Shown one piece after another: positions 1-10,115 of a stretch of 64,000 nt of DNA; the first letter of the stretch is position 1; every line of letters begins with the position of its first letter. Source of the stretch: Diphasiastrum complanatum (lineage: Eukaryota; Streptophyta; Lycopodiopsida; Lycopodiales; Lycopodiaceae); the NCBI GenBank assembly GCA_029204225.1, contig CM055111.1:28912340-28976339 (forward strand), written 5' to 3'. The position numbers and the translations under genes were made by a program. The notes under the pieces were generated by a model. It had not been told where the DNA came from and made no database searches. It was given only the letters and a program-made list of their open reading frames with translations.

Positions 1-67
1 AAATTGTGTGGTAGAAAACAACGATGGGCTCTGACAATCCACTTTGAGATTGTCCATGATGTGAAAC
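1..67. repeat. Dispersed repeat fragment, inverted match to 49038-49104
   Basis: This stretch is the reverse complement of 49038-49104, with about one mismatch over some 65 bases read by eye. In the other copy it lies between a Copia-A integrase scrap and an unassigned segment upstream of an LTR-like sequence. Here it abuts the broken end of the Gypsy-1 reverse transcriptase. It is probably a fragment of a further retroelement that I cannot name. The plus strand happens to be open over 1-174, but that reading is antisense to transposon sequence and is not proposed as a gene. Confidence 0.6.
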
Positions 68-545
68 GTGATTCCCAGGAGCCTCCCATCATTGTTGCAC
101 GAAACTTTGTAAGCACAGCTGCCCCACTCTATTGCAAAAGCGGTTTTGTGGTGATCGAGGGTGCAATCTTAACCTAGTTGTAACCACTAAATCCATCCAA
201 GAAACTATAAGCTTCTGCTCTAGCAAGGCGATCCAAAATGCTTTTAGTAAAAGATAACGGAAAGTGATCCTTTCATGTCAATTTGTCCAATGCTTTGAGA
301 TTCACACAGATTCTCAATTTCCCATTCTTCTTAGGAACAATGACAATCGGTGAGATCCATTCGGTATGCTTGATCTCATAAATGAAATCGACGTCAAGCA
401 ATCTCTGAAGTTCTTTATTTATTAGGTCTGCAACATTAGGATTACAGCAATAGGACTTTGTAACCTTTGGAACTGCATCAGGTACTAAAGGTATGGTATG
501 TTCAATCACTTTTCCTTTAGGTCTTGATAAGTCCATGCAAAGCAA
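68..545 (-). pseudogene. Gypsy-1 RT N-terminal half (broken)
   Basis: The frame 545-273 carries the gypsy RT entry region: a proline/valine-rich start, the ELQRLL helix and the VPKKNGKLRICVN strand that in this family precedes the first catalytic Asp. Past 273 the reading continues only with frameshifts, through FLDGFSGYN near 200-175 and then roughly V-K-I-A near 165, with Q of the GYNQ motif changed to a stop. Homology fades before the YxDD box. No catalytic core is present, so this piece cannot encode polymerase activity. Confidence 0.75.
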
Positions 546-1759
546 TCTTGATACTCAATAAGTAACATGCGGAGTGCTTGATACTGTTTAGGAGTAAGTT
601 GTGATCCAGCTTGTACAATCTTTTTCGGTTCTCTTAGTTCAGCAAGATTCATTGGCTGCGTCCTAGCTGGGCCATCTTAAACCTCTTTCGATTCTAGCAC
701 GTGTTCTTCAGGTTCACGATGTGCTTTAGGTAACATGATAACCACATCATCCAATGTATAACGTTTAAAATGCTCGGGCATATCATGCTAGACTATATCT
801 GTTTGTTCCTTTTAAAAGGACTTGTCTTGGATCTTTGCTTAGCCTTCTTAGCAGGAATTGATCGTGGAGGTGATGACTTCCGAGATGATGATGTCTTGCT
901 AGAATTCTGACTTGTAGAATCATCCTTGACTTTTCCTTTGCCTTTATCCAGTAAGGGTGGCACATTCTTTGAATCGATCTTTTGAGGAGGATTTTTCCAT
1001 TTCAGGACCGTATTATAATGTTGCTTAGCTTGTTTCTTCGTCATCGATCATGTGATCCTATCTTCCTTTAATATAACTGCTTTAGGCGGTTTTATTGTTG
1101 GTTCATCAGGAACATTACGTACTTCAAATCAGGTCGGATCTATATGATTGAGAATCTACTCATCCATAAGTTTTGCATTGTCATCATAAGTCAAGGCATG
1201 ACTCATAGGTATGAGATCATCTTCAATCGGATCTGGTATAGGTTTCGTTGATATCCAGGCTACATTCAATACATTCAGTGGAAACGTGATTGGTGTATCC
1301 AAAGTTTGATCTAATAAGAAAATCTTGCTCAAATCTGATTGATTATCTTGTTGACATATATATCATGCTGTACAATCAATCGTTGCAAGAGCTTCATTCC
1401 AGTTGACAGTATCCGTTTGAGAATCGTGATGAACTCTCAAATTTTTCTCTGGACGGTCACAAGTATGATCCGTTGTTGACGAATCGTCATCTTCTTTTTG
1501 AACCACTGGTTTGATAGTCCAAGTTGTAGGATCAACTTTAACTGCATGTTCACGATTTTCAAAAGTGATTTTTCCGGTACCCCAGTTATAAATTACTTGC
1601 GCAACTCGTAACCATGGACATCCCACTAGAACTCAATAGACATTTGGTGCTTATGGTAAGTCCATTACTACAAAAGTAATGACAAACTGTACTCCCGCAA
1701 TTATGACAGGTATATCTTCGACCATTCTTCGTGAACGAACTGTTGTTTAATCAGCTAGC

Positions 1760-2283
1760 TTAATGGCAAAAGTAGTAGGCTTGATCTTTGTAAGGCCCCA
1801 TTTTGCACATAGCTATGTAGAAATAAGGTTAACTCCTGAACCGCCATCTATCACAGCTGCTTCCTTAGGAAATTGTCTATGTTGTATCGGCAGAGTGATA
1901 TTTTTTTGTTCACTTTTCCAAGCAGCTCCAACATGGAGTACTTCATTAGATTCTTGAAATCTAGCACAAAAAAGTGGCTCCTGATGGACTTATGGTTCTA
2001 CTTGATCTAACTTTTGCACTAAGACTTCTTTTGCTTTTGGTACCAACTTCAGGGACTCTCCCAATACAATATTAATCTTACTAGACAAAATATTCATGAG
2101 CAGTTCTGTTTGTGGCGCTTCTGGTTCAGTCATCTTGAAGGGTTCTTCATGATGATGCAACTGATCGTTCATATCTATACGTGAATTTCTTGGTGGCTGC
2201 AATGGTAAAGAACAAACTTTTGCTGTTGCTTTAGCAGCTTCAAGATCCTCTTCTTCTTGCAGATGTTTAATCCACTGCCTCAT
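1760..2283 (-). pseudogene. Gypsy-1 protease region (broken)
   Basis: Near 1860-1830 the minus strand encodes a retropepsin-like site, Ile-Asp-Gly-Gly-Ser-Gly-Val-Asn, a common variant of the DSG motif in plant gypsy elements. It is followed by Leu-Ile-Ser. Upstream, 2283-1990 is a charged linker frame that resembles 63913-63671, which points to a second copy of the same lineage at the window's right edge. The two parts lie in different frames. Confidence 0.55.
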
Positions 2284-2415
2284 ATCCTGATATCTTCATT
2301 TTTTCACACGAGGATTTGGATAGACTCTCGATGCTGTTGGTGTATCGTTCAATGGTATAAAGTTAGCAGGTACTGGATCCATGACTGATTCTTTCTGCTT
2401 CTGTGCTCATTTGGT

Positions 2416-2970
2416 TTATTCTGAGCTACTAGTCTTCTTGATTGTTATCAAATTTATAGGTGTTGTAGCTGGTGATGGCTTTGGTCTTGCTGGACAGTCT
2501 TTACAGTAATGCCCATAACCACAGTCACGATAGAATGGTACAAATTTCTCTTTATTTGGACATTCTGCAACTCTGTGATTTTCTCCACATGCAAAGCATC
2601 CAAGTGGTGCTCTGGTCCAATCCCTAGAGGCTTGTGATTGAGCGGCAACATAAATAGCGAATTGTTTTGAAGATCCACCCGAAGATCTACCTTCTTGATC
2701 AGTACCATAATTCCATTGCTCAGCAATTCCGTAAGGTTCTGGTTCCATCAAATTGGCAGGAGGAGCAGAGTATTTCGGTGGGGTAGGTAAGGCTAAACGT
2801 TTCGGGTATCCAAGAGCAGATTGTCGAGGTCTAGCTACTGGATTTCCTCCATATTGTGGTTCTCGATATCCTATTTGGGCATATTGTTGCTGAATTATCT
2901 GAGAATTAAAGTTGCAAAAAACAGTTTCATGATCAGGCAAATTACACAAATGGCAAACACTGATTTTCAT
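2416..2970 (-). pseudogene. Gypsy-1 gag C-terminal part with tandem zinc knuckles
   Basis: An open frame of 184 codons, part of a gag nucleocapsid that would bind the element's RNA. The first knuckle (about 2600-2560) is CFACGENHRVAEC, spaced CX2CX3HX4C, one residue shorter than the canonical CX2CX4HX4C. The second (about 2532-2492) ends CGYGHYCKDC and has lost its first Cys to Tyr. The copy at 24475-25960 has both knuckles complete with the same short spacing. The rest is Pro/Gln-rich, typical of gag. Confidence 0.7.
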
Positions 2971-3215
2971 TCATTTTTTCAATTGAGGACACTCATTCAT
3001 TGTGTCATTTTTTGCACAAATAGAACACCAGACATTTTCCTTGGTAGGAAAAGTCTTCGCAAACTTTTCAGGTTCCTTGTTCACTTTTCCATGGAAATCT
3101 TCCAATGCTTTGATCTTCTCATTAAATTGCAATGCAACTTTTCCATCTGTTTCTGCTAGTTCTTCCCAAGTTTCTCGAACTCATTGAGCATCATTACTTC
3201 AGTAGCATTGCTATT

Positions 3216-3419
3216 TTGAAAAAAAAAAAAAAAACTCTCTGATCAACTTTTCTGACAATTTCTCGGGTAATAACCTTCGTCGACCTCTCAGATGAAAGAT
3301 CTAACACAAATAAAACTATGGAAAATTGGACGAAGGTTTCTGACACAAGAAAATACAGTTTCTGTAGTTTCGCGAGGGTAAAAATCAAGATTTTCTATGA
3401 TCTGGACAAGAAGAATATT
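3216..3419. other. Unassigned junction segment
   Basis: About 200 bases between the A run that ends Gypsy-1 and the first recognisable Copia-A gag codons. I see no domain, LTR terminus or primer site in it. Confidence 0.4.
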
Positions 3420-3512
3420 TGCATGTTTGTGAGCAGAATAGCATCAAGAGAAAGATTGCCAAACTTTGACGATCTCATAGGAAATTTGATGCAGGAAGAG
3501 CAATGACGAGAA

Positions 3513-4241
3513 ATGGTGAAAGCTAGACATCAAAATATTGATGATTAGGCACTTGCGACACGCCAAAGACAAGGCAAGGACAAGGGCAAGAAGAAGTCTA
3601 AACAACAATTTGCCAAGACTCAGGAGGATGAGGGATCTTTCAGTAAGACCAAGAAGAAAGGCAAGTGCTTCCATTGTGGTAAAAAGGGCCATTGGAAGAG
3701 TGAATGTCACAAATTCCTGGCGGAACAAGGCAGGGGAAAACCAAAGCAAGCAGGTAACATTGTCGATGAGGGTGAGATTGAAGACTCTAGCATCTTCATA
3801 TCTGCATTGTCATCTAATCAAGATGATCAAACGTGGTATATTGACTCAGGAGCCACAAGACACATGACAAGTAGCAAGAATTGGTTCAGTAGCTTGAAAG
3901 TGTTGGATAATGGAATGTCTGTTTCACAAGCAAATGGTGATGTGTGCAAGATCAAGGGGATAGGCACCGTTTCCATCCAACTACCTGATGGCAAAAGCAA
4001 GATGATCAGGAAGGTACTTTACGTACCAAGTTTGAAGAAAAATCTACTTTCTGTTGGAGTCATTACTGATCAAAAGTTGAAAGTAGAATTTGTCCATGAT
4101 CGTTGCTTTGTGAAGGATGTGAACCAAAAGCTCAAATTTATTGCGGATGGAGTAAGGGAGCCCAATACAAAATTGTACAGGTTGAATGCTACAATCAAGG
4201 GACAACATGGACTCGTATCGTCCATTCCATTGCAAACATAA
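3513..4241 (+). pseudogene. Copia-A copy 1 gag knuckle and protease
   Basis: The frame carries a canonical nucleocapsid knuckle CFHCGKKGHWKSEC (CX2CX4HX4C, about 3667-3708) and then an aspartic protease site with Asp-Ser-Gly-Ala (about 3840-3855) in the context YIDSGATRHM, followed by the flap-like Gly/Val region. A TAG at about 3546 and the 10-base deletion near 4238 break the polyprotein. The matching frames in copies 2 and 3 (28619-29284 and 41297-42598) read the same domains. Confidence 0.75.
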
Positions 4242-4917
4242 GAGGCTTGGTCGCTTGAACTTAGGAAGCCTCAGTTTGATGAGAAAATTGGAGATGGTAA
4301 CAAGATTGCCTACTATAGAAGACCACTTGAAATCGATGTGCGAATCATGTGTATATGGGAAGCAACATCGAGAGAAGTTCAATAAAGGTGGTGTTGCAAG
4401 AGCAAAGAACATCCTGGATTTAATCCACACAGATTTATGCGGACCTATGAGGACCATGTCCTTAGGTAAAGCCTGCTATTTCATGATCTTTATTGATGAT
4501 ATGTCACGTAAGACGTGGATCTACTTCTTGAAGAAGAAATCGGATGCATTTGACAATTTCAAGATCTTCAAAGCATTGGTCGAAAATCAGACAGGTAGGA
4601 AGATCAAAGTCCTAAGATTAGATAGTGGAGGCGAGTACAAGTCTAATGACTTCAATGATCTTTGTGATCAATGTGAGATTAAAAGACAATTTACTCAAGC
4701 TCATACTCCTGCTCTAAATGGTGTAGCTGAGCGCAAGAATCGTACGATTGTGGAACGTGCCAGATCTTTGCTAGCTGAGATGAAACTACCAAAAGATTTA
4801 TGGTCAGAAGCATGCAATACGGCAGTCTATCTTCAACATAGAAGTCCTACCATTGGCATACCAAAGATAACACCTGAGGAAGCATACCACATAATATGTA
4901 TTCCAGCTTTGTGGTAG
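4186..4917 (+). pseudogene. Copia-A copy 1 integrase, truncated and fused
   Basis: A 243-codon frame. The zinc-binding end shows CESC (about 4340), and the core carries all three DDE residues: Asp in HTDLCGPM (about 4432), Asp in RLDSGGEY (about 4621) and Glu in NGVAERKN (about 4728). Unlike copy 3, its catalytic triad is intact. After TPEEA near 4880 the sequence jumps to the RNase H region and ends at TAG 4915-4917, so the integrase C-terminus and the entire RT are missing. Confidence 0.8.
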
Positions 4918-5302
4918 TTGTTTTTCCTGGTCTAGTAAGAAGCAAAGTACAATTGCTTTGTCCACCACAGAAGCAGAGTATAAGGCAATGTGTAGTGCAG
5001 CACAAGAAGCTATATGGTTGAGACAAATCTTGGAAGAAGTTGGCATGAAGTAGAAAAATCCCACAATTGTACATAGTGACAGTCAGAGTGGCATTCAGCT
5101 AGCAAAGAATCTAGTGTTCCATGTAAGAACCAAACACATTGAGATTCAGTATCACTTTATACGTGAGAGGCTACTGAGTCATGAAATTCATGTTGTTCAT
5201 TGTAGTACAGAAGAACAACTAGCTGATATTTTCACTAAGCCACTTGTTGGAGAAAAGTTTGATAAGTTTAGATCAAAGTTTTCTATACTTAAAGTTTGTT
5301 GA
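4890..5302 (+). pseudogene. Copia-A copy 1 RNase H
   Basis: Copia RNase H signatures in order: [19 protein letters not shown], then [27 protein letters not shown] and ADIFTKPL. Frame breaks occur at 4915 (TAG) and 5051 (TAG). The last part, 5114-5302, is open to its natural stop TGA. This is the normal 3' end of copia pol and is followed directly by the purine tract and LTR. Confidence 0.8.
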
Positions 5303-5341
5303 CTTTAAAGCTATGTATATGACTGTATAAAAAGTAGATTC

Positions 5342-5357
5342 TACTTTAAGAGAGAGA
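5342..5357 (+). promoter_or_regulatory. Copia-A polypurine tract
   Basis: A GA-rich run between the RNase H stop and the LTR start, in the expected place for the plus-strand primer of reverse transcription. The equivalent tract in the minus copy lies next to 48481. Confidence 0.5.
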
Positions 5358-5600
5358 GAGTTAGACTTAAAGTAGAATCACTGTGTTACTGTACTGTGGG
5401 TCCTATCAGTTGATAAGGATCAGTTGGCCTCGCCACGAGGCAAGTCGACGAGATACGCGTCCCACCAATGGCAACTTGGGTCATGCATAGGCTTTCTGAG
5501 TGAACAACTATATGTACAGTGTAATTTCATTTTTTTATGTGAGCTTGGTGTGGAGAGTGTTTTCTGTTTGTGTTACTGTGTAGCATGATTTGTGTATTGT
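5356..5600 (+). mobile_element. Copia-A 3' LTR, end truncated
   Basis: It matches, in reverse, the LTRs at 31140-31411, 39025-39282, 44380-44652 and 48219-48485. It begins with the GTTAGA...AAAGTAGA terminus and stops after GCATGATTTGTGTATT, short of the last 15-20 bases seen in full copies. At that point a different copia RNase H begins. The family's ends read roughly GTTAGAAT...ATTCTAAG and so lack the usual TG...CA. Confidence 0.8.
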
Positions 5601-5975
5601 AAGTCAATCATTTTACGAAGCAGAGTACGTTGCAACAGCAAAGATGGCCAACGAGATAATTTGGCTCGGGCAGTTCCTGGATGAATTGGGTGAAACAAGG
5701 AACGAGCCTCTGGTTTTGCAGATGGATAATACATCTGCAATATATCTGACGAAAGATCCTGTGTTTCACTCAAGGATGAAACACATTGCAATCAAGTACC
5801 ACTTGATCAGGGATCTAATTGAGAAGAAGATGCTGCAGACCACCTTCGTCAGAATGAAAGACGGTCGCTGACATCTTCACGAAGGCCCTAGACAAAGGAC
5901 TTTTTGAGAGACAGAGGAGCGGTATTGGAGTCGTCAAGCTATCATGCTTTGAGAGGGGGCTGAAGAAACAAAATG
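5601..5975 (+). pseudogene. Copia-B-like RNase H fragment
   Basis: Reads EAEYVATAKMANEIIW, then LQMDNTSAIYLTKDPVFHSR, KHIAIKYHLIRD and (after a frameshift near 5868) ADIFTKAL. These are copia RNase H hallmarks and closely parallel Copia-B at 11580-11900. Only the C-terminal part is present. It ends at a purine tract, TTTGAGAGGGGG (about 5948-5959). Confidence 0.8.
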
Positions 5976-6690
5976 TTTCTATTACCAAAGCCTTGCTAGC
6001 TTTCAGCCCTCGCTCTGATGAAAATGTTTGCGAACACAAAAGTCAAAAGACACGAAGCAAAAATGTTCATGAACACCTTGACGAGAAGACACAAATGCAA
6101 AAGATTCGCGAAAGAGATTTTTTTGCAGTACAACAAGAGAAAGTCGAACGACGTGAAAGTCAAAAGACACGAGGCAACACAAAAAATCATCGCGACATCC
6201 TTTTCTACCTCACGCTCCAAAAAAAAAGGACCGACAAGATCATGTAAGTATCCAAAAGTACATATATATGATCTGATAGCATGACGTCAGCAGATACACT
6301 CTAGGTCATGGCTAATCTGCCACTCTTGTGATTCATGATTAGTTGTATATGTTTGATCACTCTAATCTAGAAGTTACACAACACGACTATATACTTTCTG
6401 GATGATACTTGATACATACATGAAGTAGTCTAATGCTAGTAAGCAAGAAGACGAAAATACAGAATACGAGTCTGCTTGCGTGTGAGACAATTTTTTACAT
6501 AGGATTCGAAGATCCACAAGTCCGCTAGCAAGCGAGACATTACTCATGGGAGAACTATATTTCTCTCACGCCAATGCACTGTGTGGATTTGCATGCAGTG
6601 CTTGAAGAATCAGAAGAATCAATAGATGATTTTGTTGCTGTTACGCACATATCACTCTAATCATGTCTGATCTTGAATGCAAATTAGTCT
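5960..6690 (+). mobile_element. LTR-like sequence after the RNase H fragment
   Basis: It directly follows a purine tract, which is where a 3' LTR starts, and begins TGAAGAAACAAAATG. Inside is a TATA-rich stretch (about 6262-6270) and a short internal repeat of AAGTCAAAAGACACGA at about 6040 and 6158. I could not find a matching terminus, so the right edge is only where Gypsy-2 homology starts. No host gene is visible. Confidence 0.45.
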
Positions 6691-7561
6691 GTTGTTATTC
6701 GTGTGTCTGATTCACTTGTTCATTTAATTTCGAATCTTGGTTTGAGTTTTGTTGAATGCTGTGTTAATCTCAAACGTAGATCAACAGTGCCTGTCTACTT
6801 TCTAGAGGACTGTAGGGATGATACAGTTGGCAGTGACCAGCAATCATATCTGAAATCCATCCGAATTGTTGTGTTTCACGAATTGTTTTTTGAAGCATCA
6901 GAAGAAAAAATTCAACATTATGCCATTGAAGAGCCCAAATCCCTACATGACATGCCGCAGTACTTTAAGGACCATAAGATGGATGAGATGCTATTTGTCA
7001 TGCCCAGAGCAAAGAGAGAACCAACAGAAGATACATCCCTAGGGGCCAATGTTTATGAAGGTCTTTCCCGCACTAAAGAGCTAGATCTAGCCAAAGAGAG
7101 AGAGAGAGGATAGTCACGTAGTACTTGTAAAGGAATATGTTGAAGGAAGCGAGCTACATGACCTAAAAGCTTTCCTTCACAAGTACCGTGATTGTCTAGA
7201 ATGAAATTATGCTGACTTGAAAGACATATCACCAGATGTAGTCGTTCACACCATTCCTCTGGCTGATGAAGGAAAACCTGCAATAAGTAGGTCATATAGG
7301 TCTAACCCACATTATGCCTAGCTAATTCAGTAGAATATGTGTGGACTACAAGAAGCTTAACTCAATTAATATCAAGGACCATGTTTTCTTACCTTTTACA
7401 AGAAATGTGCTATAGTTTCTTGATGGGTTTAGTGGCTATAATCAGGTGCAAATTGCCTCAGAAGATCCATACAAGACTGCATTCTCCACAGAGTGGAGAA
7501 TGTATGCCTATAAGGTGATGGCATTTGAATTATGCCATGATCCTAGACTTTCCAACGAGTA

Positions 7562-7939
7562 ATGAGCTTTGCTTTCAAGGATTTCTTAGGAAAATGTGTT
7601 GAAATATATATGGATGACTTGTGTGTTCACTCCCCTCGGGCCGAGCATTTATCCTGCTTGAAAAAGGTGTTCATACAATGGCAATTATTTGACATATCTC
7701 TAGACCTCGCCAAATGCAAATTCTTGGTCACGCACATCATAATGCTAGGCCATATCATTTCGAGGCATGGTATTGCTATCAATGTAGACAAGATCCGTAT
7801 AATATTTGTTTTGTCAAAACCTGGAACTATACGTGAAGTATACATCTTTATGGGGCACTGCAATTATTATCGAAGGTTTGTGTGGAACTTTGCCAAGCTA
7901 GTCAGTTTGATCTACCAAATGACCATCCAACTTGAGTAG
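7562..7939 (+). pseudogene. Gypsy-2 reverse transcriptase C-terminal half
   Basis: A 125-codon open frame with FAFKDFLGK, the catalytic YMDD, the LGHIISRHGI motif and the GHCNYYRRF connection motif, all typical of gypsy RT. The first Asp region lies upstream in another frame (about 7420-7560). It is preceded by FQRVM, as in intact gypsy RTs. Truncated, so non-functional. Confidence 0.75.
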
Positions 7940-8171
7940 ATAGTTGAAGCTATTGGGGCATTTCGCAAACTCAAGAGAGCCTTAATAATTTCTCCAATCC
8001 TACATCCCCCGATCTTGACCATAGAATTCCGTGTCCACACAGACGCTTCTAAATATGCCGTAGGGAGTTTTCTAACATAGCATGGGAGTATAAAAAATTT
8101 ATTGGATCTATTTCGCCAATAGGTAGTTGATTCAAACGGAGATGAATACTATCTAGAGGATTACCTCTCAC

Positions 8172-8326
8172 TGTTTAGAGCTATTCCCACGAACTACCTT
8201 AGACAAAAATTTTTTTGCACGGTATCAAAAACTTGGTATCAGAGCTATTCCCACGGACTACCTTAGACAAATTTGTTATCAGAGCTATTACTCTAATATC
8301 AATTTGTTTTTGCAAGGGAAAACAAC
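8172..8326 (+). repeat. 155-base insertion in Gypsy-2 RNase H with copia-type primer-site decoys
   Basis: The insert is bounded by a 24-base near-direct repeat (8148-8171 and 8327-8350, two mismatches). Inside, AGAGCTATTCCCACG-ACTACCTTAGACAAA occurs twice (about 8177 and 8241), and TTGGTATCAGAGC occurs once at 8233-8245. The second half returns to gypsy RNase H sequence. It looks like a captured copia leader piece with local duplication. Confidence 0.5.
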
Positions 8327-8439
8327 ACTATATAGAGGATTGCCTCTCACGGATATGCAATGTACCTGAGAGTAGAGGCCCGAGGGATAGATCTCAAACT
8401 CCCTGATGCCATAATATTCCACGTCAATGTCATCCTTGA

Positions 8440-9443
8440 GTGGTCAGGGACGACATCGATGTCCTCCCTGAGTGGTCAGCCGACATAGTTGGATATCTTA
8501 TGTTAGGTCATCCTCCCCTAGAAATGAACAAAGTGGAGTTTTGTAGGTTGATTGTCAAATATGCTCCCTATATGTTGATAGTAAGACAACCATATTGCAG
8601 GTGTAATGATGGAATCATACGCCGATGCATCCTAATGCACAAAGTGCCCCAAGTAGTGAGTATCTCCCATGAAGGAGTAGTCATTGGGCATTTTGCTGCC
8701 GAAGCTTTTAACAAAAAAGTACTGCAACGTGGGCTATGGTGGCCCACAATGCTCAAGAATATTCATTATTAAGTTAAGAGGTGTGACGTGTGTCAAAGGT
8801 TTAACAAAACCCAAGAGAAGGACAGAATGTTGTTACGACCTATCTTGGTTGAGATGCCATTTGAGAAATGGGGCATTGACTATGTCAGCCCTCCTATTCA
8901 CCTGGCAGCTCGAGGTTCCCAAACCCATTATATCATCATAGCCATGGATTACCTAACCAAATGGGTCCAAGGCAGTGAGAAAAGCAGATGTTAACTCCAG
9001 TGCCAAGTTCTTGTATGAGAACATCCTTGTTCATTTTGGTTGCCCACTCGAACTTGTGAGCGATCACAAAGCCCACTTCTTAAATGAAGCCATTGCTCCA
9101 AATTTATCTTTGTATCCGATTGTCCGTAGGAAAAGTATTTCCTACTATCCGTGCTGCAATGGACAACAAAATCATCAAACAAAGTCCTTTGTAGCATTAT
9201 TACGAAAATGGTAGAGGCCACAAGCTCACGTTGGGAGCACAAACTTCATGCAACACTATAGGCTTTCAGGATCACCTTCAAGGTGAGCATTGGAAAAATG
9301 TCGTTTCATATGGTATATGGTCAAGAAGCCATAATGCTTGATGAGTTCATTGTTTCGAGTCTAAGAGTTGTTATTGCCGAGCGCTTGAATATAGAGGAAT
9401 CTACCCAACAGAGACTCCAGAATCTCTTCCAACTCCATGACGT
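8440..9443 (+). pseudogene. Gypsy-2 integrase
   Basis: Zinc-binding His residues near 8670-8690 (HEGVVIGH) and Cys residues near 8779-8790 (CDVCQRF, across a stop) are followed by the core Asp in WGIDYVSP (about 8870) and the TKWV strand. The second Asp region near 9060 (SDHKAHF) and the Glu region (about 9150) are frameshifted. The terminal helix PFQ-like VYGQEAIM (about 9310) and SLRVV follow. At least four frame breaks. Confidence 0.7.
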
Positions 9444-10034
9444 GGAATCTTTTAGATTCTTCTTCGAGCTCACCTATCGTGAATAGTTCGTGAAAGACAA
9501 AAATATCGTGAAGAGACAAGTGTTGCGAACAATTCACGAAACATGAAGCTGAGACAAAGAGATGGACTGTCGCGAACAGAATTTATTCGACCCTAGAAAC
9601 AGAACGTCTATTTGAATATCAACCGTCGTAAACGGTTAGATATCTATCATTACAGCATTAAAAGGCCAAAAGACCTGTAAATAAAAGGCCAAAAGACCTG
9701 TCCTATAGCAATTTAAATAGATATGCACTACTAGTTGTAACTCACTCATTCAAAGACACAACAATGAGATAAGACAGCAAGAGATGTATATTGATGATTC
9801 AGATTCAGAGTTATAAAAATTCGTTTTTGATCAATAGTTTTTTATTGTCTAAAAATTGTCTTAAGTTGTCTCTTAATTCCACATATAATTTTTGCATGCA
9901 TATTCAATCAAAGCTAATACTGTTTAATTAGTATATAGATCAAATTCAGACCCGATTGAAGACACTGATATTAATTTAATTCATTAAACTTTCATCGTGT
10001 TCTTTGTGGAAGAATAATTACTATTTTTTCTATA
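9444..10034 (+). mobile_element. Copia-B left LTR, 5' truncated
   Basis: It aligns with the right two thirds of the LTR at 11943-12868, starting at GATTCTTCTTC. It ends TTCTATA at 10034, directly before the primer site. A 20-base unit, AAAAGGCCAAAAGACCTGTA, is tandemly doubled at about 9659-9700, as in the other LTR at about 12487. The left end has been replaced by Gypsy-2 integrase. Confidence 0.85.
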
Positions 10035-10035
10035 G

Positions 10036-10047
10036 TGGTATCAGAGC
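10036..10047 (+). promoter_or_regulatory. Copia-B primer binding site
   Basis: TGGTATCAGAGC, one base after the LTR end. It is complementary to the 3' end of plant initiator-Met tRNA, the standard copia primer. An identical site follows the second LTR. Confidence 0.85.
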
Positions 10048-10115
10048 TTCCGGAATTAAATCTGATATAATGGTATCAGAGCGTACAGGTTCAAAGCTGA
10101 TTCAATGATACTAGA

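Larger units (their letters stand above)
68..3215 (-). mobile_element. Gypsy-1 copy 1: degenerate Ty3/gypsy gag-PR-RT fragment
   Basis: Read on the minus strand the order is gag with zinc knuckles (about 2970 to 2416), a linker (2283-1990), a retropepsin-like site (about 1860-1830), a pol linker (1626-793) and the N-terminal half of reverse transcriptase (545 to about 68). This is the normal Ty3/gypsy order. RNase H, integrase and LTRs are absent. Stops and frameshifts split every domain, so it is a dead copy. The same family recurs at 24475-25960, 45256-46545 and probably 63535-64000. A 16-base A run near 3216-3231 marks the outer end next to Copia-A. Confidence 0.8.
3420..5600 (+). mobile_element. 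Copia-A copy 1: RT-deleted Ty1/copia element with 3' LTR
   Basis: Plus-strand order is the gag tail (3420-3506), CCHC knuckle and protease (3513-4241), integrase (4186 to about 4890), RNase H (about 4890-5302), a purine-rich tract and a 3' LTR (about 5356-5600). The 5' LTR, leader and most of gag are missing, and the whole RT domain is deleted so that integrase is fused to RNase H. Compared with copy 3 there is a 10-base deletion near 4238 that shifts the frame between protease and integrase, and an in-frame TGA at 3504-3506. Confidence 0.85.
6691..9443 (+). mobile_element. Gypsy-2: degenerate Ty3/gypsy pol, plus strand
   Basis: Linker frame 6703-7113, a pre-RT region (about 7090-7310), RT (7370-7939), RNase H remnants (7950-8420) and integrase (8440-9443), in normal gypsy order. 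RT keeps a YMDD-type box (IYMDDLCVHS, about 7606-7635). Stops and frameshifts are frequent and RNase H is largely deleted. It stops where the Copia-B LTR begins. Neither LTR is present. Confidence 0.8.

Noticed and set aside
1-174. Open plus-strand frame of 57 codons that looked like a host exon
   Set aside because: Its antisense reads as the decayed continuation of Gypsy-1 RT (past FSGYN) from about 68 on, and 1-67 is a dispersed repeat.
8233-8245. TTGGTATCAGAGC as a true primer binding site
   Set aside because: No LTR precedes it; it sits in an insert within gypsy RNase H.
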